Origin: Dyella_B humi
GTDB taxonomy: Bacteria > Pseudomonadota > Gammaproteobacteria > Xanthomonadales > Rhodanobacteraceae
Direction of reading: 5' to 3'
DNA: 64,000 nt
NCBI RefSeq assembly: GCF_044904605.1
Contig: NZ_JADIKI010000021.1
Coordinates: 806,001 to 870,000 of the forward strand
The translations under genes and the position numbers were made by a program. The stretch's first letter is position 1; every line of letters starts with the position of its first letter. Of this stretch, positions 35,485 to 44,862 are shown in pieces. The notes under the pieces are model-generated. The model searched no databases and was not told the DNA's origin. It was given only the letters and a program-made list of their open reading frames with translations.

Positions 35485-35871
35485 TCACGCATGCTCGCCG
35501 CAATTTTCCGCAGCCGTGTCGCCAGCTTCCAGCCGATCCAAAAAATCCACCGCGCGGCGCAAGTGCGGAATCACGATCGATCCACCCACCACCAGTCCCA
35601 CGCTGAACACTTCGAAGAATTCATCGCGCGTCACGCCCACTTCCTTGCACTGCGCGATGTGATAGCTGATGCAGTCGTCGCAACGTAGCACCATCGAGGC
35701 GACCAGGCCGAGCATTTCCTTCGTCTTCACATCCAGCGCGCCGGCCTTGTATGTCTGCGTGTCCAGCGCGAAGAAACGGCGCACCACCTGGTTGTCTTCG
35801 GCCAGGATGCGTTCGTTCATGCGCTGGCGAAAGGCGGTGAATTCGGCGACACGATCCTTTTCGGTGCTCAT
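35485..35871 (-). CDS. Carboxymuconolactone decarboxylase-family protein
   Basis: A 128-residue alpha-helical protein. The CxxC redox motif sits in LRCDDCISYHIAQC, with the conserved His three residues on. EMLGLVASMVLRC and GVTRDEFFEVFSVGLVVGGS are typical of the family. Its start overlaps the glutaredoxin stop by four bases, so a thiol redox function linked to glutaredoxin is plausible. Not the same subgroup as the 33564-34028 protein. Confidence 0.88.
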   Translation of the reverse strand: MSTEKDRVAEFTAFRQRMNERILAEDNQVVRRFFALDTQTYKAGALDVKTKEMLGLVASMVLRCDDCISYHIAQCKEVGVTRDEFFEVFSVGLVVGGSIVIPHLRRAVDFLDRLEAGDTAAENCGEHA

Positions 35872-36131
35872 GCGGCGGCTCCCAGGAGCTGCGCCAGCTT
35901 GCCGCTGCGGTCGGCGGCGACCAGGTCGTCGTAACCGCCCACGAGTTGATCGTTGACAAAAATTTGCGGGACCGTGCGACGACCGCCGCTGCGCTGAAGC
36001 ATGGTGTCACGCTGGACCGGGTCGGTATCCACCCGCACCTCTTCCCACGCCAGGCCCTTGGCCTTCAGCAGGTTCTTGGCGGCCACGCAGTAAGGGCATA
36101 CCGCGGTGGAATAGACTTCGATCTTGGGCAT
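35868..36131 (-). CDS. grxC: Glutaredoxin 3 (GrxC-type)
   Basis: An 87-residue dithiol glutaredoxin. MPKIEVYSTAVCPYC gives the active site CPYC at residues 12-15; RRTVPQIFVNDQLVGGYDDL contains the cis-Pro and glutathione-binding segment. Starts at 36131; longer frames upstream add unconserved residues. Translationally coupled to the CMD-family gene. Confidence 0.92.
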   Translation of the reverse strand: MPKIEVYSTAVCPYCVAAKNLLKAKGLAWEEVRVDTDPVQRDTMLQRSGGRRTVPQIFVNDQLVGGYDDLVAADRSGKLAQLLGAAA

Positions 36132-36237
36132 TGCAAAAGCTCCCGGAATAACCTGCGCAATAAATGGCGGTAGCGGTGTTCGAAAGCAAGCGAACCGCCA
36201 CACCGTTGAAGGGTCTCAGTGCTATTGTCGTTCATCT

Positions 36238-37932
36238 ATGATCATGCCGCATCGACACCTCCATAAACGTCTGCTGACCGCGCTGGTCTCGGCCGCCGTG
36301 GCATTCGCCGCCGAGGCCCAGGACCGACCCGACGACGTCCGCCTGCCGGACCTCGGCAGCTCAGCCAACGCCTTGATTTCACCGCAGGAAGCGCAGGATT
36401 ACGGCGCCACGATGCTGCAGCAGATGCGCGCACTGGACATGGTGGTGGACGATCCGCTGCTGGATGACTACATCAACAATCTGGGCTTCCGCCTCGTCGC
36501 CAATTCGGCCAAACCCAAGGACCACTTCGCCTTCTTCATCGCCAAGGATCCGGTGATCAACGCGTTCTCAGCGCCGGGCGGCTACATCGGCATCGATTCC
36601 GGACTGATCGTGATCACCCGCAGCGAGGACGAACTGGCTGCGGTGATGGCGCACGAAATCGGTCACATCACGCAGAACCATCTGCAGCGTGCCTACGAAG
36701 CGGCTAAGAAAGACACCCCGCTGATGGCGCTGGTCGCCTTGGGCGCGATCGCCGCCGGCGGCGCGGCAGGCGGACAGGCCGCGGCAGCCGCGCTACTGGG
36801 CGGCCAGGGTGTGCTGATGCAGAAGGAAATCAACTTCACCCGCAAGGACGAAGCCGAGGCCGATCGTACCGGCATCGAAACGCTGTCCAAATCAGGTTAT
36901 GACCCGAACGCGATGGCCGGTTTCTTCCAGCGCATGGAAGATGAAATGAGCGCCGATTCCGCCATCGACGTGCCTTCGCTGCTACTGGATCACCCCGTCA
37001 CCGCGCAGCGCATCAGCGACGCCAAGGCACGCGCCGGCGCGCTGATCGCCGCGCAGAAACTGCAACCCAGTGGCAACCTGCTGGACAAGGATCGCTGGGC
37101 GCAGCAGACCGCACCGATCGCCTATGTGAAGGATCCCACCGCCCTGCTCACCGCTCGCGGCGCAAGCAAGGGAGGGGCAAACACTTATCTGTTTATGCGC
37201 GAACGGGTGCGCGTGTTGTCGAACGATGCGTACCGCATGAGCACCTACTACGCCGGCTTACTCGGCCACCAGGACGGTCGCTACAACACGCCGGAAAACC
37301 ATTACGGCTATGCCTTGGCGCTGATCCGCAGCGGCCAGGGCGCCAAGGCTGTCGCCCAGCTGCAGCTGTTGCTGGAGAAATATCCTGACAACCTGGTGCT
37401 GCGCCTGGCAATGGCGGATGCGCGCCTGCAAGATGGCCAGCGCGCCGCGGCGCTGGAACTGTACGCCGCGCTCAACACCGAATCGCCGCGCAACAAGGCC
37501 ATCGGCTTGGCGTATGCCACCGCGCTTACGCAGGGCGGCAGCGCGGAACAAGCCACACAGGCCGCCAATCTGCTGCGCCCGATGCTGGAAGACACCGACG
37601 AACCGAGCCTGTTCACCGCCTACGCCCGCGCCAGCGAACGTGCCGGCGATACCGTGCGCTCCGGCGAGGCCTACGCTCAGGCGAGCTATCTTTCCGGCCG
37701 GCCGTTCGACGCCATGGAGCAGCTCAAGACCCTGCTCAAGCGTAACGACCTGGATTACTACGCCCGCGCCCGCATCCAGGCCCACATCGCCGACCTCACC
37801 CCGCTGGTGCTGGAACTGCGCAAGCGGCGGGTGTCCACCGATGACAATCCGGATGGCACCAGTCAGACACAGCAGCAGTTAGGGCCTGGCTGCAAGGGAA
37901 GGTTTTGTTTCAACATGGGAGCGGTCCGCTGA
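36238..37932 (+). CDS. bepA: M48 metalloprotease with TPR repeats (BepA-like)
   Basis: A 564-residue periplasmic protease/chaperone of outer-membrane protein quality control. Signal peptide up to about residue 28 (VAFAAEAQ). The zinc site HEIGH is at 139-143 and a second ligand region DEAEAD at 204-209. The C-terminal half (about 340-540) is TPR-like helical repeats, as in E. coli BepA. The extreme C-terminus has a CKGRFC pair. Start ATG 36238 or 36244; ribosome site weak. Confidence 0.9.
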   Translation: MIMPHRHLHKRLLTALVSAAVAFAAEAQDRPDDVRLPDLGSSANALISPQEAQDYGATMLQQMRALDMVVDDPLLDDYINNLGFRLVANSAKPKDHFAFFIAKDPVINAFSAPGGYIGIDSGLIVITRSEDELAAVMAHEIGHITQNHLQRAYEAAKKDTPLMALVALGAIAAGGAAGGQAAAAALLGGQGVLMQKEINFTRKDEAEADRTGIETLSKSGYDPNAMAGFFQRMEDEMSADSAIDVPSLLLDHPVTAQRISDAKARAGALIAAQKLQPSGNLLDKDRWAQQTAPIAYVKDPTALLTARGASKGGANTYLFMRERVRVLSNDAYRMSTYYAGLLGHQDGRYNTPENHYGYALALIRSGQGAKAVAQLQLLLEKYPDNLVLRLAMADARLQDGQRAAALELYAALNTESPRNKAIGLAYATALTQGGSAEQATQAANLLRPMLEDTDEPSLFTAYARASERAGDTVRSGEAYAQASYLSGRPFDAMEQLKTLLKRNDLDYYARARIQAHIADLTPLVLELRKRRVSTDDNPDGTSQTQQQLGPGCKGRFCFNMGAVR

Positions 37933-38009
37933 CCCGATCCGGGGTAGATCGCAGCAAGTAGGGGGCTTCAACCGTGCCAAAAGGCTCATTCGGACAGCAA
38001 TTTCCTGCT

Positions 38010-38027
38010 GTGTCATCGCCACGTAAC
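38010..38027 (+). promoter_or_regulatory. Possible Pho box upstream of phoB
   Basis: GTGTCAT-CGCC-ACGTAAC, two imperfect 7-bp direct repeats 11 bp apart, 51 bp before the phoB start. The second repeat is poor, so this is only a candidate PhoB site. Confidence 0.3.
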
Positions 38028-38077
38028 ATTGCACCGCTGCAATATTTGCGTCATAGGCCACCCACTCGGAACTTCGC

Positions 38078-38767
38078 GTGCACAAACGCATCCTGATAGT
38101 TGAAGACGAAGCTTCCATCCGCGACATGGTCGCCTTCGCCCTGCGCAAGGCTGGAATGGATACCGCACAGGCCGCTGACGCACGCACCGCGCAGATGTCC
38201 ATCGCTGAGCAAGTGCCGGATCTGATCCTGCTCGACTGGATGCTTCCGGGCACCAGCGGCCTGGACCTGGCCCGACGTCTGCGTAAGGAAGAGCTCAGCC
38301 GCGAGATCCCCATCATCATGCTCACCGCGCGCGGCGAGGAGATGGACCGCGTAAACGGCCTGGAGGCCGGGGTGGACGACTACGTGGTCAAGCCCTTCTC
38401 CACCCGCGAACTGATCGCCCGCATCAAGGCCGTGCTGCGACGCAGCCAGGGCGACGACGGTTCGGGCATGGTGGAGCTGGGCCGACTACGCATCGATGGT
38501 CCTGCTCATCGTGTCTTCGCCGGCGACGAGCCGGTGCCGATCGGGCCTACCGAATACCGTCTGCTGTATTTCTTCATGACGCATCCGGAACGCGTCTACT
38601 CGCGCGCACAACTGCTCGACCACGTATGGGGCGGCAGCGTGTACGTGGAAGAACGCACCGTGGACGTGCACATCCGCCGACTGCGCAAGACGCTCGAGCC
38701 GTGGAAGCTCGAGGACATGGTGCAGACGGTAAGAGGCGCCGGCTATCGCTTCTCGGCGAGCCCTTGA
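38078..38767 (+). CDS. phoB: Phosphate regulon response regulator PhoB
   Basis: A 229-residue OmpR-family regulator. Receiver: E10-D11, phospho-Asp in LILLDWMLPG (near 53), T and K in MLTARGEE and VVKPFS. Winged helix from about 130 with GPTEYRLLYFFMTHPERVYSR and TVDVHIRRLRKTLEP. GTG start at 38078. phoR follows after 13 bp, then ppk1 and ppx, which supports the phosphate-starvation role. Confidence 0.93.
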   Translation: MHKRILIVEDEASIRDMVAFALRKAGMDTAQAADARTAQMSIAEQVPDLILLDWMLPGTSGLDLARRLRKEELSREIPIIMLTARGEEMDRVNGLEAGVDDYVVKPFSTRELIARIKAVLRRSQGDDGSGMVELGRLRIDGPAHRVFAGDEPVPIGPTEYRLLYFFMTHPERVYSRAQLLDHVWGGSVYVEERTVDVHIRRLRKTLEPWKLEDMVQTVRGAGYRFSASP

Positions 38768-38780
38768 GGCAAGCGCCCGC

Positions 38781-40076
38781 ATGAAAACCCTGGTCGAAAG
38801 CGCCTGGAAACTTCCCCTCGCGCTGACCGGCGGCTTGTTCGTGGGCGGGTTTGGCGGCTGGCTAGCCAACGGTCATGTAGCCACCGGTGTGGCGTTAGTC
38901 GCTTTAGCAGAAATTGTCTTGCTGCTGACGCATTTGCGTCACATCGCTAAGCCCATTATGAGCTTATCGCCCGCCGCCCCAGGCGATGCTCCCTCCGACC
39001 CCCGGCATGACCGATTCATGATGCGCTCCCGACGCCTAGCCGCCAACCTGCATGATCTACGCCGTGCCGCAGGCAGCCTGCCGGACGCGATCGTGTTGCT
39101 CGACCAGGACCAGCACGTGCGCTGGTTCAATCACGCGGCGGAAAGCCTGCTTGGCCTGCGCCGTCCGCAGGACCGCGGCGTGGTGCTCAAGGAAAGACTG
39201 CACAACTCCGAACTGGCCGGCTGGTTGGAAGACCCCTCGCCCGAGCCGCTCAACGACGTAAGCGCGCCGGGCGCGCCCAGCCGCCACATCAACGTAACCC
39301 TGCTGCCGTTTGGCCAACGTCAGCGCCTGCTGCTGGCGCGCGACATCAGCCACATGTCGCGGCTGGAGCAGATCCGCCGCGACTTCGTCGCCAACGTCTC
39401 GCACGAGTTGCGTACGCCGCTTACGGTGATCCACGGCTATCTCGAACTGCTCGATCCGGAAGACGTGCCGCACCTTGCGCCGGTGCTGAGCGAAATGCGC
39501 GCGCAGTCCAAGCGCATGGGTCAGATCGTGGAAGACCTGCTCACGCTGTCACGCCTGGAAACGCAGGATCACGTCAGCGAAGAGCGCGTGCAGATGGCGC
39601 CGCTGCTGGCCACCCTGCGCAAGGAAGCCGAGGCGCTGAGTCAGGGTCGTCACAGCATCACGGTCGAAAACGTCGCGAACATCGATCTGCTCGGCTCGCC
39701 CAAAGATCTGCACAGCGCGCTGTCCAACCTGGTCAGCAACGCGGTGCGCTACACGCCCACCGGCGGACGCATCACCGTTCGCTGGGAGCGCACGGCCGAA
39801 GGCGCGAACTACTCCGTCACCGACACCGGCTACGGCATTCCTGCCGATCATCTGTCCCGACTTACCGAACGCTTCTACCGCGTGTCATCCAGCCGCTCGC
39901 GCGACAGCGGCGGCACGGGCCTGGGGCTTTCCATTGTCAAGCACGTGCTTGGGCTGCACCAGGCGCGCCTGGATATCCGCAGCACGCCGGGCCAGGGCTC
40001 TACCTTCACCTGCTGCTTCGGCCGCGAGCGGTTGCTTGCGCCAGAGACGCATGAGTCCAGGTCCCTGGAAAACTAA
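38781..40076 (+). CDS. phoR: Phosphate regulon sensor kinase PhoR
   Basis: A 431-residue membrane kinase. Two close transmembrane helices (about 10-30 and 35-52), a PAS domain (about 95-190, LPDAIVLLDQDQHVRWFN), HisKA with VSHELRTPLTVIHGY (His near 212), and HATPase with NLVSNAVRYTP, DTGYGIP and GGTGLGLSIVKHV. It phosphorylates PhoB under phosphate limitation. Confidence 0.93.
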   Translation: MKTLVESAWKLPLALTGGLFVGGFGGWLANGHVATGVALVALAEIVLLLTHLRHIAKPIMSLSPAAPGDAPSDPRHDRFMMRSRRLAANLHDLRRAAGSLPDAIVLLDQDQHVRWFNHAAESLLGLRRPQDRGVVLKERLHNSELAGWLEDPSPEPLNDVSAPGAPSRHINVTLLPFGQRQRLLLARDISHMSRLEQIRRDFVANVSHELRTPLTVIHGYLELLDPEDVPHLAPVLSEMRAQSKRMGQIVEDLLTLSRLETQDHVSEERVQMAPLLATLRKEAEALSQGRHSITVENVANIDLLGSPKDLHSALSNLVSNAVRYTPTGGRITVRWERTAEGANYSVTDTGYGIPADHLSRLTERFYRVSSSRSRDSGGTGLGLSIVKHVLGLHQARLDIRSTPGQGSTFTCCFGRERLLAPETHESRSLEN

Positions 40077-40116
40077 CCTCGTCGAAGCAGACTTCTCTCG
40101 GAAGTCGCACTCTCTA

Positions 40117-40150
40117 TGGCCGTCATTCCCGCGAAAGCGGGAATGACGAC
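40117..40150. repeat. REP-like palindrome
   Basis: TGGCCGTCATTCCCGCGAAAG followed by the complementary half; single unit between phoR and ppk1. Confidence 0.8.
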
Positions 40151-40216
40151 CTGAGGTTGGGTCACATTACAAAACGTTGAACGACTTCTTACAAATGCAT
40201 AGGCGTAAGCCAGCGC

Positions 40217-42385
40217 ATGAGTAAGAATGTGCGAATGCCTCGTCGCCAAGCCGCCCAACCTGCCGTCAACGAAACCTCCCAGCCCGAGCTGTTCCTGAGC
40301 CGCGAGTTGGCCACGCTCGAGTTCAATTTCCGGGTGCTTGCGCAAGCGCGCGATACCAGCATGCCGCTGCTGGAACGCTTGCGCTATCTCAGCATCGTGG
40401 CGAACAACCTCGACGAGTTTTTCGAAGTGCGCGTGGCGATGCTCAAGCATCATCACCAGTTCGGCTCGGCCGCACCCGGCCCCGACGGCATGCCATCTGG
40501 AGAATTGCTGGCGCGCATCCGCGAGCGCGTGCTCGACTTGGTAAGTGCGCAGTACACCACTTGGCAGGACGAGCTCGGCCCCGCGCTTGCCGCCGAGAGC
40601 ATCCATTTCCTCACCCGCAAGCAGTGGACGCCGCGCCAACGCCGCTGGCTGCACGGCTACTTCGAAAATGAAGTTTTGCCGGTGCTGTCGCCGCTGGGGC
40701 TCGATCCCGCCCATCCGTTCCCGCGCATCCTCAACAAGACCTTGAACATCGCGGTAGTGCTGCAAGGCCGCGATGCATTCGGTCACGAAGGCCACATGGC
40801 ACTAGTGCGCGCACCGCGCTCGCTGCCACGCATCATCCGCATTCCCAATGAAGTCTGCGGTCCGGGCGATCACTACGTGTTCCTGGCCGAGCTGCTGCAA
40901 GCCTTCGTCGACATGATGTTCCCCGGCTTCAAGGTGGCCGGCTCGTATCAATTTCGCGTTACCCGCAACAGCGAGCTGATCGTCGAAGAAGAAGAAGTCG
41001 ACAACCTGGCGCGCGCACTGGCAGAAGAACTACACGGTCGCGGTTATGCGCGTCCGGTACGGCTGGAAATCGGCGTCGATTGCCCGCAGCCGATCGTGTC
41101 GATGCTGATCAGCAACTTTGAGCTGGAAGAAACCGACGTCTATCGCTGCAACGGGCCGGTCAACATCATTCGCGCGGGACTTGTCTACGACGACCTCGAC
41201 CGCCCCGCGCTGAAATTCCCGCGCTTCACCTCCGCCCTGCCCGAAGCACTCGGCAACGGACGCAAGATCTTCGACGTGCTCGGCCAGCGCGACATCTTGC
41301 TGCATCATCCGTACGAGTCGTTCAACGCGGTGGTCGATCTGCTGCGTGAAGTCGTGCAGGACCCGGACGTGCTGGCGATCAAGCAGACGCTCTACCGAGC
41401 CGGCAAGGACACACCGCTGGTGGATCTGCTTGTCGAAGCCGCACGCAATGGCAAGGACGTCACCGTAGTGATCGAATTGCGCGCGCGCTTCGACGAGGAA
41501 GCCAACATCCGCTTCGCCACGCGCCTGCAGGAAGCCGGCGTGCAAGTGGTTTACGGCGTGGTGGGCTTCAAGACGCACGCCAAGATGATGCTGATCGTGC
41601 GCCGCGAGAACGGCCATCTGCGCCGCTACGTGCACCTGTCCACCGGCAACTATCACCAGACCAACAGCCGCCTCTACACCGACATCGGCCTGATGACGGC
41701 GAACCCGGAAATCGGCGAAGACCTACACAAGATCTTCCAGCAGCTCTCCGGCCTGGGACCGGTGATGAACTTGAAGCGCCTGCTGCACTCGCCCTTCACG
41801 CTGTACAAGAGCGTGGTGGAGAAAATCGAGCGCGAAACCGCGCACGCGCGTAACGGCAAGCCGGCGCGTATCGTCGCCAAGCTCAATGCCATGAACGAAT
41901 CGCATGTGATCGAAGCGCTGTACACGGCAGCGCAGGCGGGCGTGGAGATCGACCTGATCGTGCGCGGCGCCTGCACGCTGCGGCCGGGTTTGCCGGGCAT
42001 TTCCGAACGCATTCGCGTGCGCTCGATCGTGGGGCGCTTCCTCGAACACAGCCGCGTGTACTGGTTCGCCAACGATGGCACGCCGGAAGTCTACTGCGCC
42101 AGCGCGGACTGGATGGAGCGCAACCTGATGCGGCGCATCGAGGTGGCCTTCCCGATTCTCGATCCGCTGCTGGCAACACGCGTCTACGAGGAAGCGCTCG
42201 CCAACTACCTGGCCGACAACACGCAGGCGTGGCTGCTGGACAGCCATGGCAAGTACACGCGCGCCACGCCAGGCGAGGACAAGCCGCACTCGGCACAGGA
42301 AACCTTGCTAGTGCAATTGTGCAGCGCCGCTGCTGTCGCGCCTTCGCGCTCGCAGCTTCCTACTAGGCTCAGGGAAGAGGAGTAG
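40217..42385 (+). CDS. ppk1: Polyphosphate kinase 1
   Basis: A 722-residue enzyme that polymerises ATP gamma-phosphate into polyphosphate. N-terminal ELATLEFNFRVLAQARD and YLSIVANNLDEFFEVRVA, then two phospholipase-D-like domains. The autophosphorylated His lies in VGFKTHAKMMLIVRRE and the second His in FLEHSRVYWFAN. Preceded by phoBR and followed by ppx 114 bp later. No clear Pho box was found in front of it. Confidence 0.95.
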   Translation: MSKNVRMPRRQAAQPAVNETSQPELFLSRELATLEFNFRVLAQARDTSMPLLERLRYLSIVANNLDEFFEVRVAMLKHHHQFGSAAPGPDGMPSGELLARIRERVLDLVSAQYTTWQDELGPALAAESIHFLTRKQWTPRQRRWLHGYFENEVLPVLSPLGLDPAHPFPRILNKTLNIAVVLQGRDAFGHEGHMALVRAPRSLPRIIRIPNEVCGPGDHYVFLAELLQAFVDMMFPGFKVAGSYQFRVTRNSELIVEEEEVDNLARALAEELHGRGYARPVRLEIGVDCPQPIVSMLISNFELEETDVYRCNGPVNIIRAGLVYDDLDRPALKFPRFTSALPEALGNGRKIFDVLGQRDILLHHPYESFNAVVDLLREVVQDPDVLAIKQTLYRAGKDTPLVDLLVEAARNGKDVTVVIELRARFDEEANIRFATRLQEAGVQVVYGVVGFKTHAKMMLIVRRENGHLRRYVHLSTGNYHQTNSRLYTDIGLMTANPEIGEDLHKIFQQLSGLGPVMNLKRLLHSPFTLYKSVVEKIERETAHARNGKPARIVAKLNAMNESHVIEALYTAAQAGVEIDLIVRGACTLRPGLPGISERIRVRSIVGRFLEHSRVYWFANDGTPEVYCASADWMERNLMRRIEVAFPILDPLLATRVYEEALANYLADNTQAWLLDSHGKYTRATPGEDKPHSAQETLLVQLCSAAAVAPSRSQLPTRLREEE

Positions 42386-42499
42386 CGTTGGAGTGAAAAC
42401 CTCAACATCCTCATCTTCATGCGCATGAACATGGAGATACCGGGTTGATGCCAGGCTGATACATGCGAGAATCCCCGCCAGTTCGAACAGGAGTCCCGC

Positions 42500-44017
42500 G
42501 TGAGCCTCGGTGACCAGATGCAGATCAAGGATGGCGAGCTGATGGCCGCCGTCGACATCGGCTCAAACAGTTTTCATATGGTGGTCGCCCGCATGGAGCA
42601 CGGCGAGCCGCGCGTGATCGACCGGCTGCGCGAAACCGTGCGTATGGCCGCCGGCCTGCGCGCTGACGGTACGCTGGATGCAGAACACCGCTCCCGCGCG
42701 CTGAACTGCCTGGCCCGCTTCGGCCAGCGCATCGCCGGCATTCCTACCGCCCGTGTGCGCGCGGTGGCCACCAACACGGTGCGCCGCCTCGCTTCGCCGC
42801 AGGCGTTCCTCACCGCGGCAGAAGCCGCGCTGGGCCATCCGGTGGAAGTGGTGTCCGGCCGCGAGGAAGGCCGACTGATCTTCCTCGGCGTGGCGCACGA
42901 TCTGCCAACCTTGCGCGAACCGCGCCTGGTGATCGACATCGGCGGCGGCAGCACCGAATTCATCATTGGCCGCGGCCTAGCGCCGCTGCACACCGAAAGC
43001 GTGCAGGTGGGCTGCATCGCCACCACTCAGCGCTTTTTCCCCGGCGGCAAGCTCACTCGCAAACGCTGGCAGCGGGCGCGCGGCGAGATCGGTGTGCTGC
43101 TACAGCAGTTCTCGGAGGAATACCTGGAAGCCGGCTGGACGGACGCCTACGGCTCCTCCGGCAGCGCCAAGGCCATCGGCTCGGTGGTGCAAGCCATGAA
43201 GCTCTCCGACCACGGCGTAACGCCTTCCTCGCTGGCCACCTTGCGCGATGCCGTGCTCGAACAAGGCCAAATCAGCACGCTGAAGCTGCCCAGTCTGGCG
43301 GAAGAACGCGCGCCGGTGTTCGCCGGTGCGGTGGTGATCTTCGAGGCGGCCTTCGCCGCGCTCGGCATCCAGCGCCTGCAGGTATGCGAAAGCTCGATGC
43401 GCGAGGGCCTGCTGTGGGATCTGATCGGCCGCGCTGGCGGCACCGATCCACGCACCGCCAGTATTGATGCGCTTGCCAACCGCTATGGCGTGGACCGCGC
43501 ACAGGCACGTCGCGTGGAATCCACCGCCCTCATGCTGTTCGACCAGGTCGCTCCCAGTTGGAAGCTGGACGCCGAAGCGCGCGAATGGCTGTCGTGGGCG
43601 GCGCGCGTACACGAAATCGGCTTGGCCATCGCGCACAGTCAGCATCACCAGCACGGCGCCTACATCCTGCGCAACGCCGACCTGGCCGGTTTCTCCAAGC
43701 AGGAGCAGCATCTGCTCGCCGCCGTGGTGCAAGCGCATCGACGCAAGCCGGAAAAGACGGCTTTCTCCAGCTTGCCACAGCGTTACCGCCAGCTCGCCAG
43801 ACACATCACCGCGCTGCTGCGCCTGGCCGTGCTGTTCCGGCGCGCACGCCGCCCGGAATCGCTGCCGCCGATGCGCCTCGTCACCACCGCGCAGCGCCTT
43901 GGCTTGCGCCTGCCCGCTGTGTGGGTGGAGCAGCATCCGCTTACTCAGGCGGATCTGGAGCAGGAAATCACGCCGATGACGGAGCTTGGTCTGACGCTGT
44001 CGATTGGAACGGATTGA
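42500..44017 (+). CDS. ppx: Exopolyphosphatase
   Basis: A 505-residue Ppx/GppA phosphatase. Actin-like fold motifs AAVDIGSNSFHMVV, VVSGREEGRLIFLGV, VIDIGGGSTEFI and YGSSGSAKAIG; a C-terminal HD-like helical domain (about 315-505) has AARVHEIGLAIAHSQHHQHGAYI. It degrades polyphosphate made by the neighbouring Ppk1. GTG start at 42500 with AGGAG at 42489-42493. Confidence 0.94.
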   Translation: MSLGDQMQIKDGELMAAVDIGSNSFHMVVARMEHGEPRVIDRLRETVRMAAGLRADGTLDAEHRSRALNCLARFGQRIAGIPTARVRAVATNTVRRLASPQAFLTAAEAALGHPVEVVSGREEGRLIFLGVAHDLPTLREPRLVIDIGGGSTEFIIGRGLAPLHTESVQVGCIATTQRFFPGGKLTRKRWQRARGEIGVLLQQFSEEYLEAGWTDAYGSSGSAKAIGSVVQAMKLSDHGVTPSSLATLRDAVLEQGQISTLKLPSLAEERAPVFAGAVVIFEAAFAALGIQRLQVCESSMREGLLWDLIGRAGGTDPRTASIDALANRYGVDRAQARRVESTALMLFDQVAPSWKLDAEAREWLSWAARVHEIGLAIAHSQHHQHGAYILRNADLAGFSKQEQHLLAAVVQAHRRKPEKTAFSSLPQRYRQLARHITALLRLAVLFRRARRPESLPPMRLVTTAQRLGLRLPAVWVEQHPLTQADLEQEITPMTELGLTLSIGTD

Positions 44018-44021
44018 TAAA

Positions 44022-44141
44022 GCGGGGAACGGCAAGCTTGGCGACAATGCCGTTGACGTCAAGCAGCCGTTTTTGCAGCGCAATGGCCGTTCTGACGTAA
44101 AGCCTCACGTTCCATGTTCCTCGTTCCCTGTTCCCCGCTCC
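44022..44141. repeat. Inverted GGGGAAC-type repeat pair
   Basis: AGCGGGGAACGG at 44021-44032 and its inverted, longer partner at 44107-44141 (CGTTCCCTGTTCCCCGCTCC). Same family as 10938-11098. Confidence 0.55.
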
Positions 44142-44190
44142 AATAAGCCGCGTATCATGCGCGGATATTTCAGCCGTACAGCCCCTTATC

Positions 44191-44862
44191 ATGCCCAAGT
44201 ACCTGCTGACCGCCCTCTTCCTCGTCGCTCCGCTCGCCGTTGCGCAGACCACCAAGCCGGCCGCCGAGCCTGCTGCACCGGCGGTCGCCAATCCAACAGT
44301 GATCGTGCACACCTCGCAAGGTGACATCACGCTGGAGCTCTACGCGGATAAATCGCCCAAGAGCGTGGCGAATTTCCTGCGCTACGTGCACGAAGGCTTC
44401 TACGCCGGCACCGTGTTCCATCGCGTCATTTCCGGCTACCTCGTCCAGGGTGGTCTCTACACCGCCGAACTGCAGCCGCGACGCACGCACTCCCCCGTGC
44501 CCAGTGAAGCGGACAACGGCCTTTCCAACCTGCGTGGCACGGTCGCCGTCGCGCGCGGTGCGGACCCCAATTCCGGCACGTCGCAATTCTTCATCAATCT
44601 GGTGGACGATCGCCGCCTCGATTACGCCGGCAATCAGAACGGCCTCACCTGGGGCTACACCGTATTCGGCAAAGTAGTGAAAGGCATGGACGTGGTGGAC
44701 AAGATCGCCGGCCTGCCAACGCGTGCGCAAGGCCCCTTCGCCGCAGACGTGCCCAATCCGTTAGTGGCGATCGGGAGCGTGAACGTGATCGGCGAAGAAG
44801 CACCGGCTGTACCTGCCTCCACAGCAAAACCTGCCGTCGCTACACCACGCAAGTCGAAATGA
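44191..44862 (+). CDS. ppiA: Exported cyclophilin-type peptidyl-prolyl isomerase
   Basis: A 223-residue periplasmic cyclophilin. Signal peptide MPKYLLTALFLVAPLAVAQ. Cyclophilin core: SPKSVANFLRYVHEGFYAGTVFHRVISGYLVQGG and SGTSQFFINLVDD, with the catalytic Arg in FHRV. A Pro/Ala/Lys tail ends the protein. Its stop overlaps the lpxH start by four bases. Confidence 0.9.
   Translation: MPKYLLTALFLVAPLAVAQTTKPAAEPAAPAVANPTVIVHTSQGDITLELYADKSPKSVANFLRYVHEGFYAGTVFHRVISGYLVQGGLYTAELQPRRTHSPVPSEADNGLSNLRGTVAVARGADPNSGTSQFFINLVDDRRLDYAGNQNGLTWGYTVFGKVVKGMDVVDKIAGLPTRAQGPFAADVPNPLVAIGSVNVIGEEAPAVPASTAKPAVATPRKSK

Noticed and set aside
40151..40216. Pho box in front of ppk1
   Set aside because: GGTCACATTACAAAACG only loosely matches one half-site; no second CTGTCAT-like repeat at 11-bp spacing.
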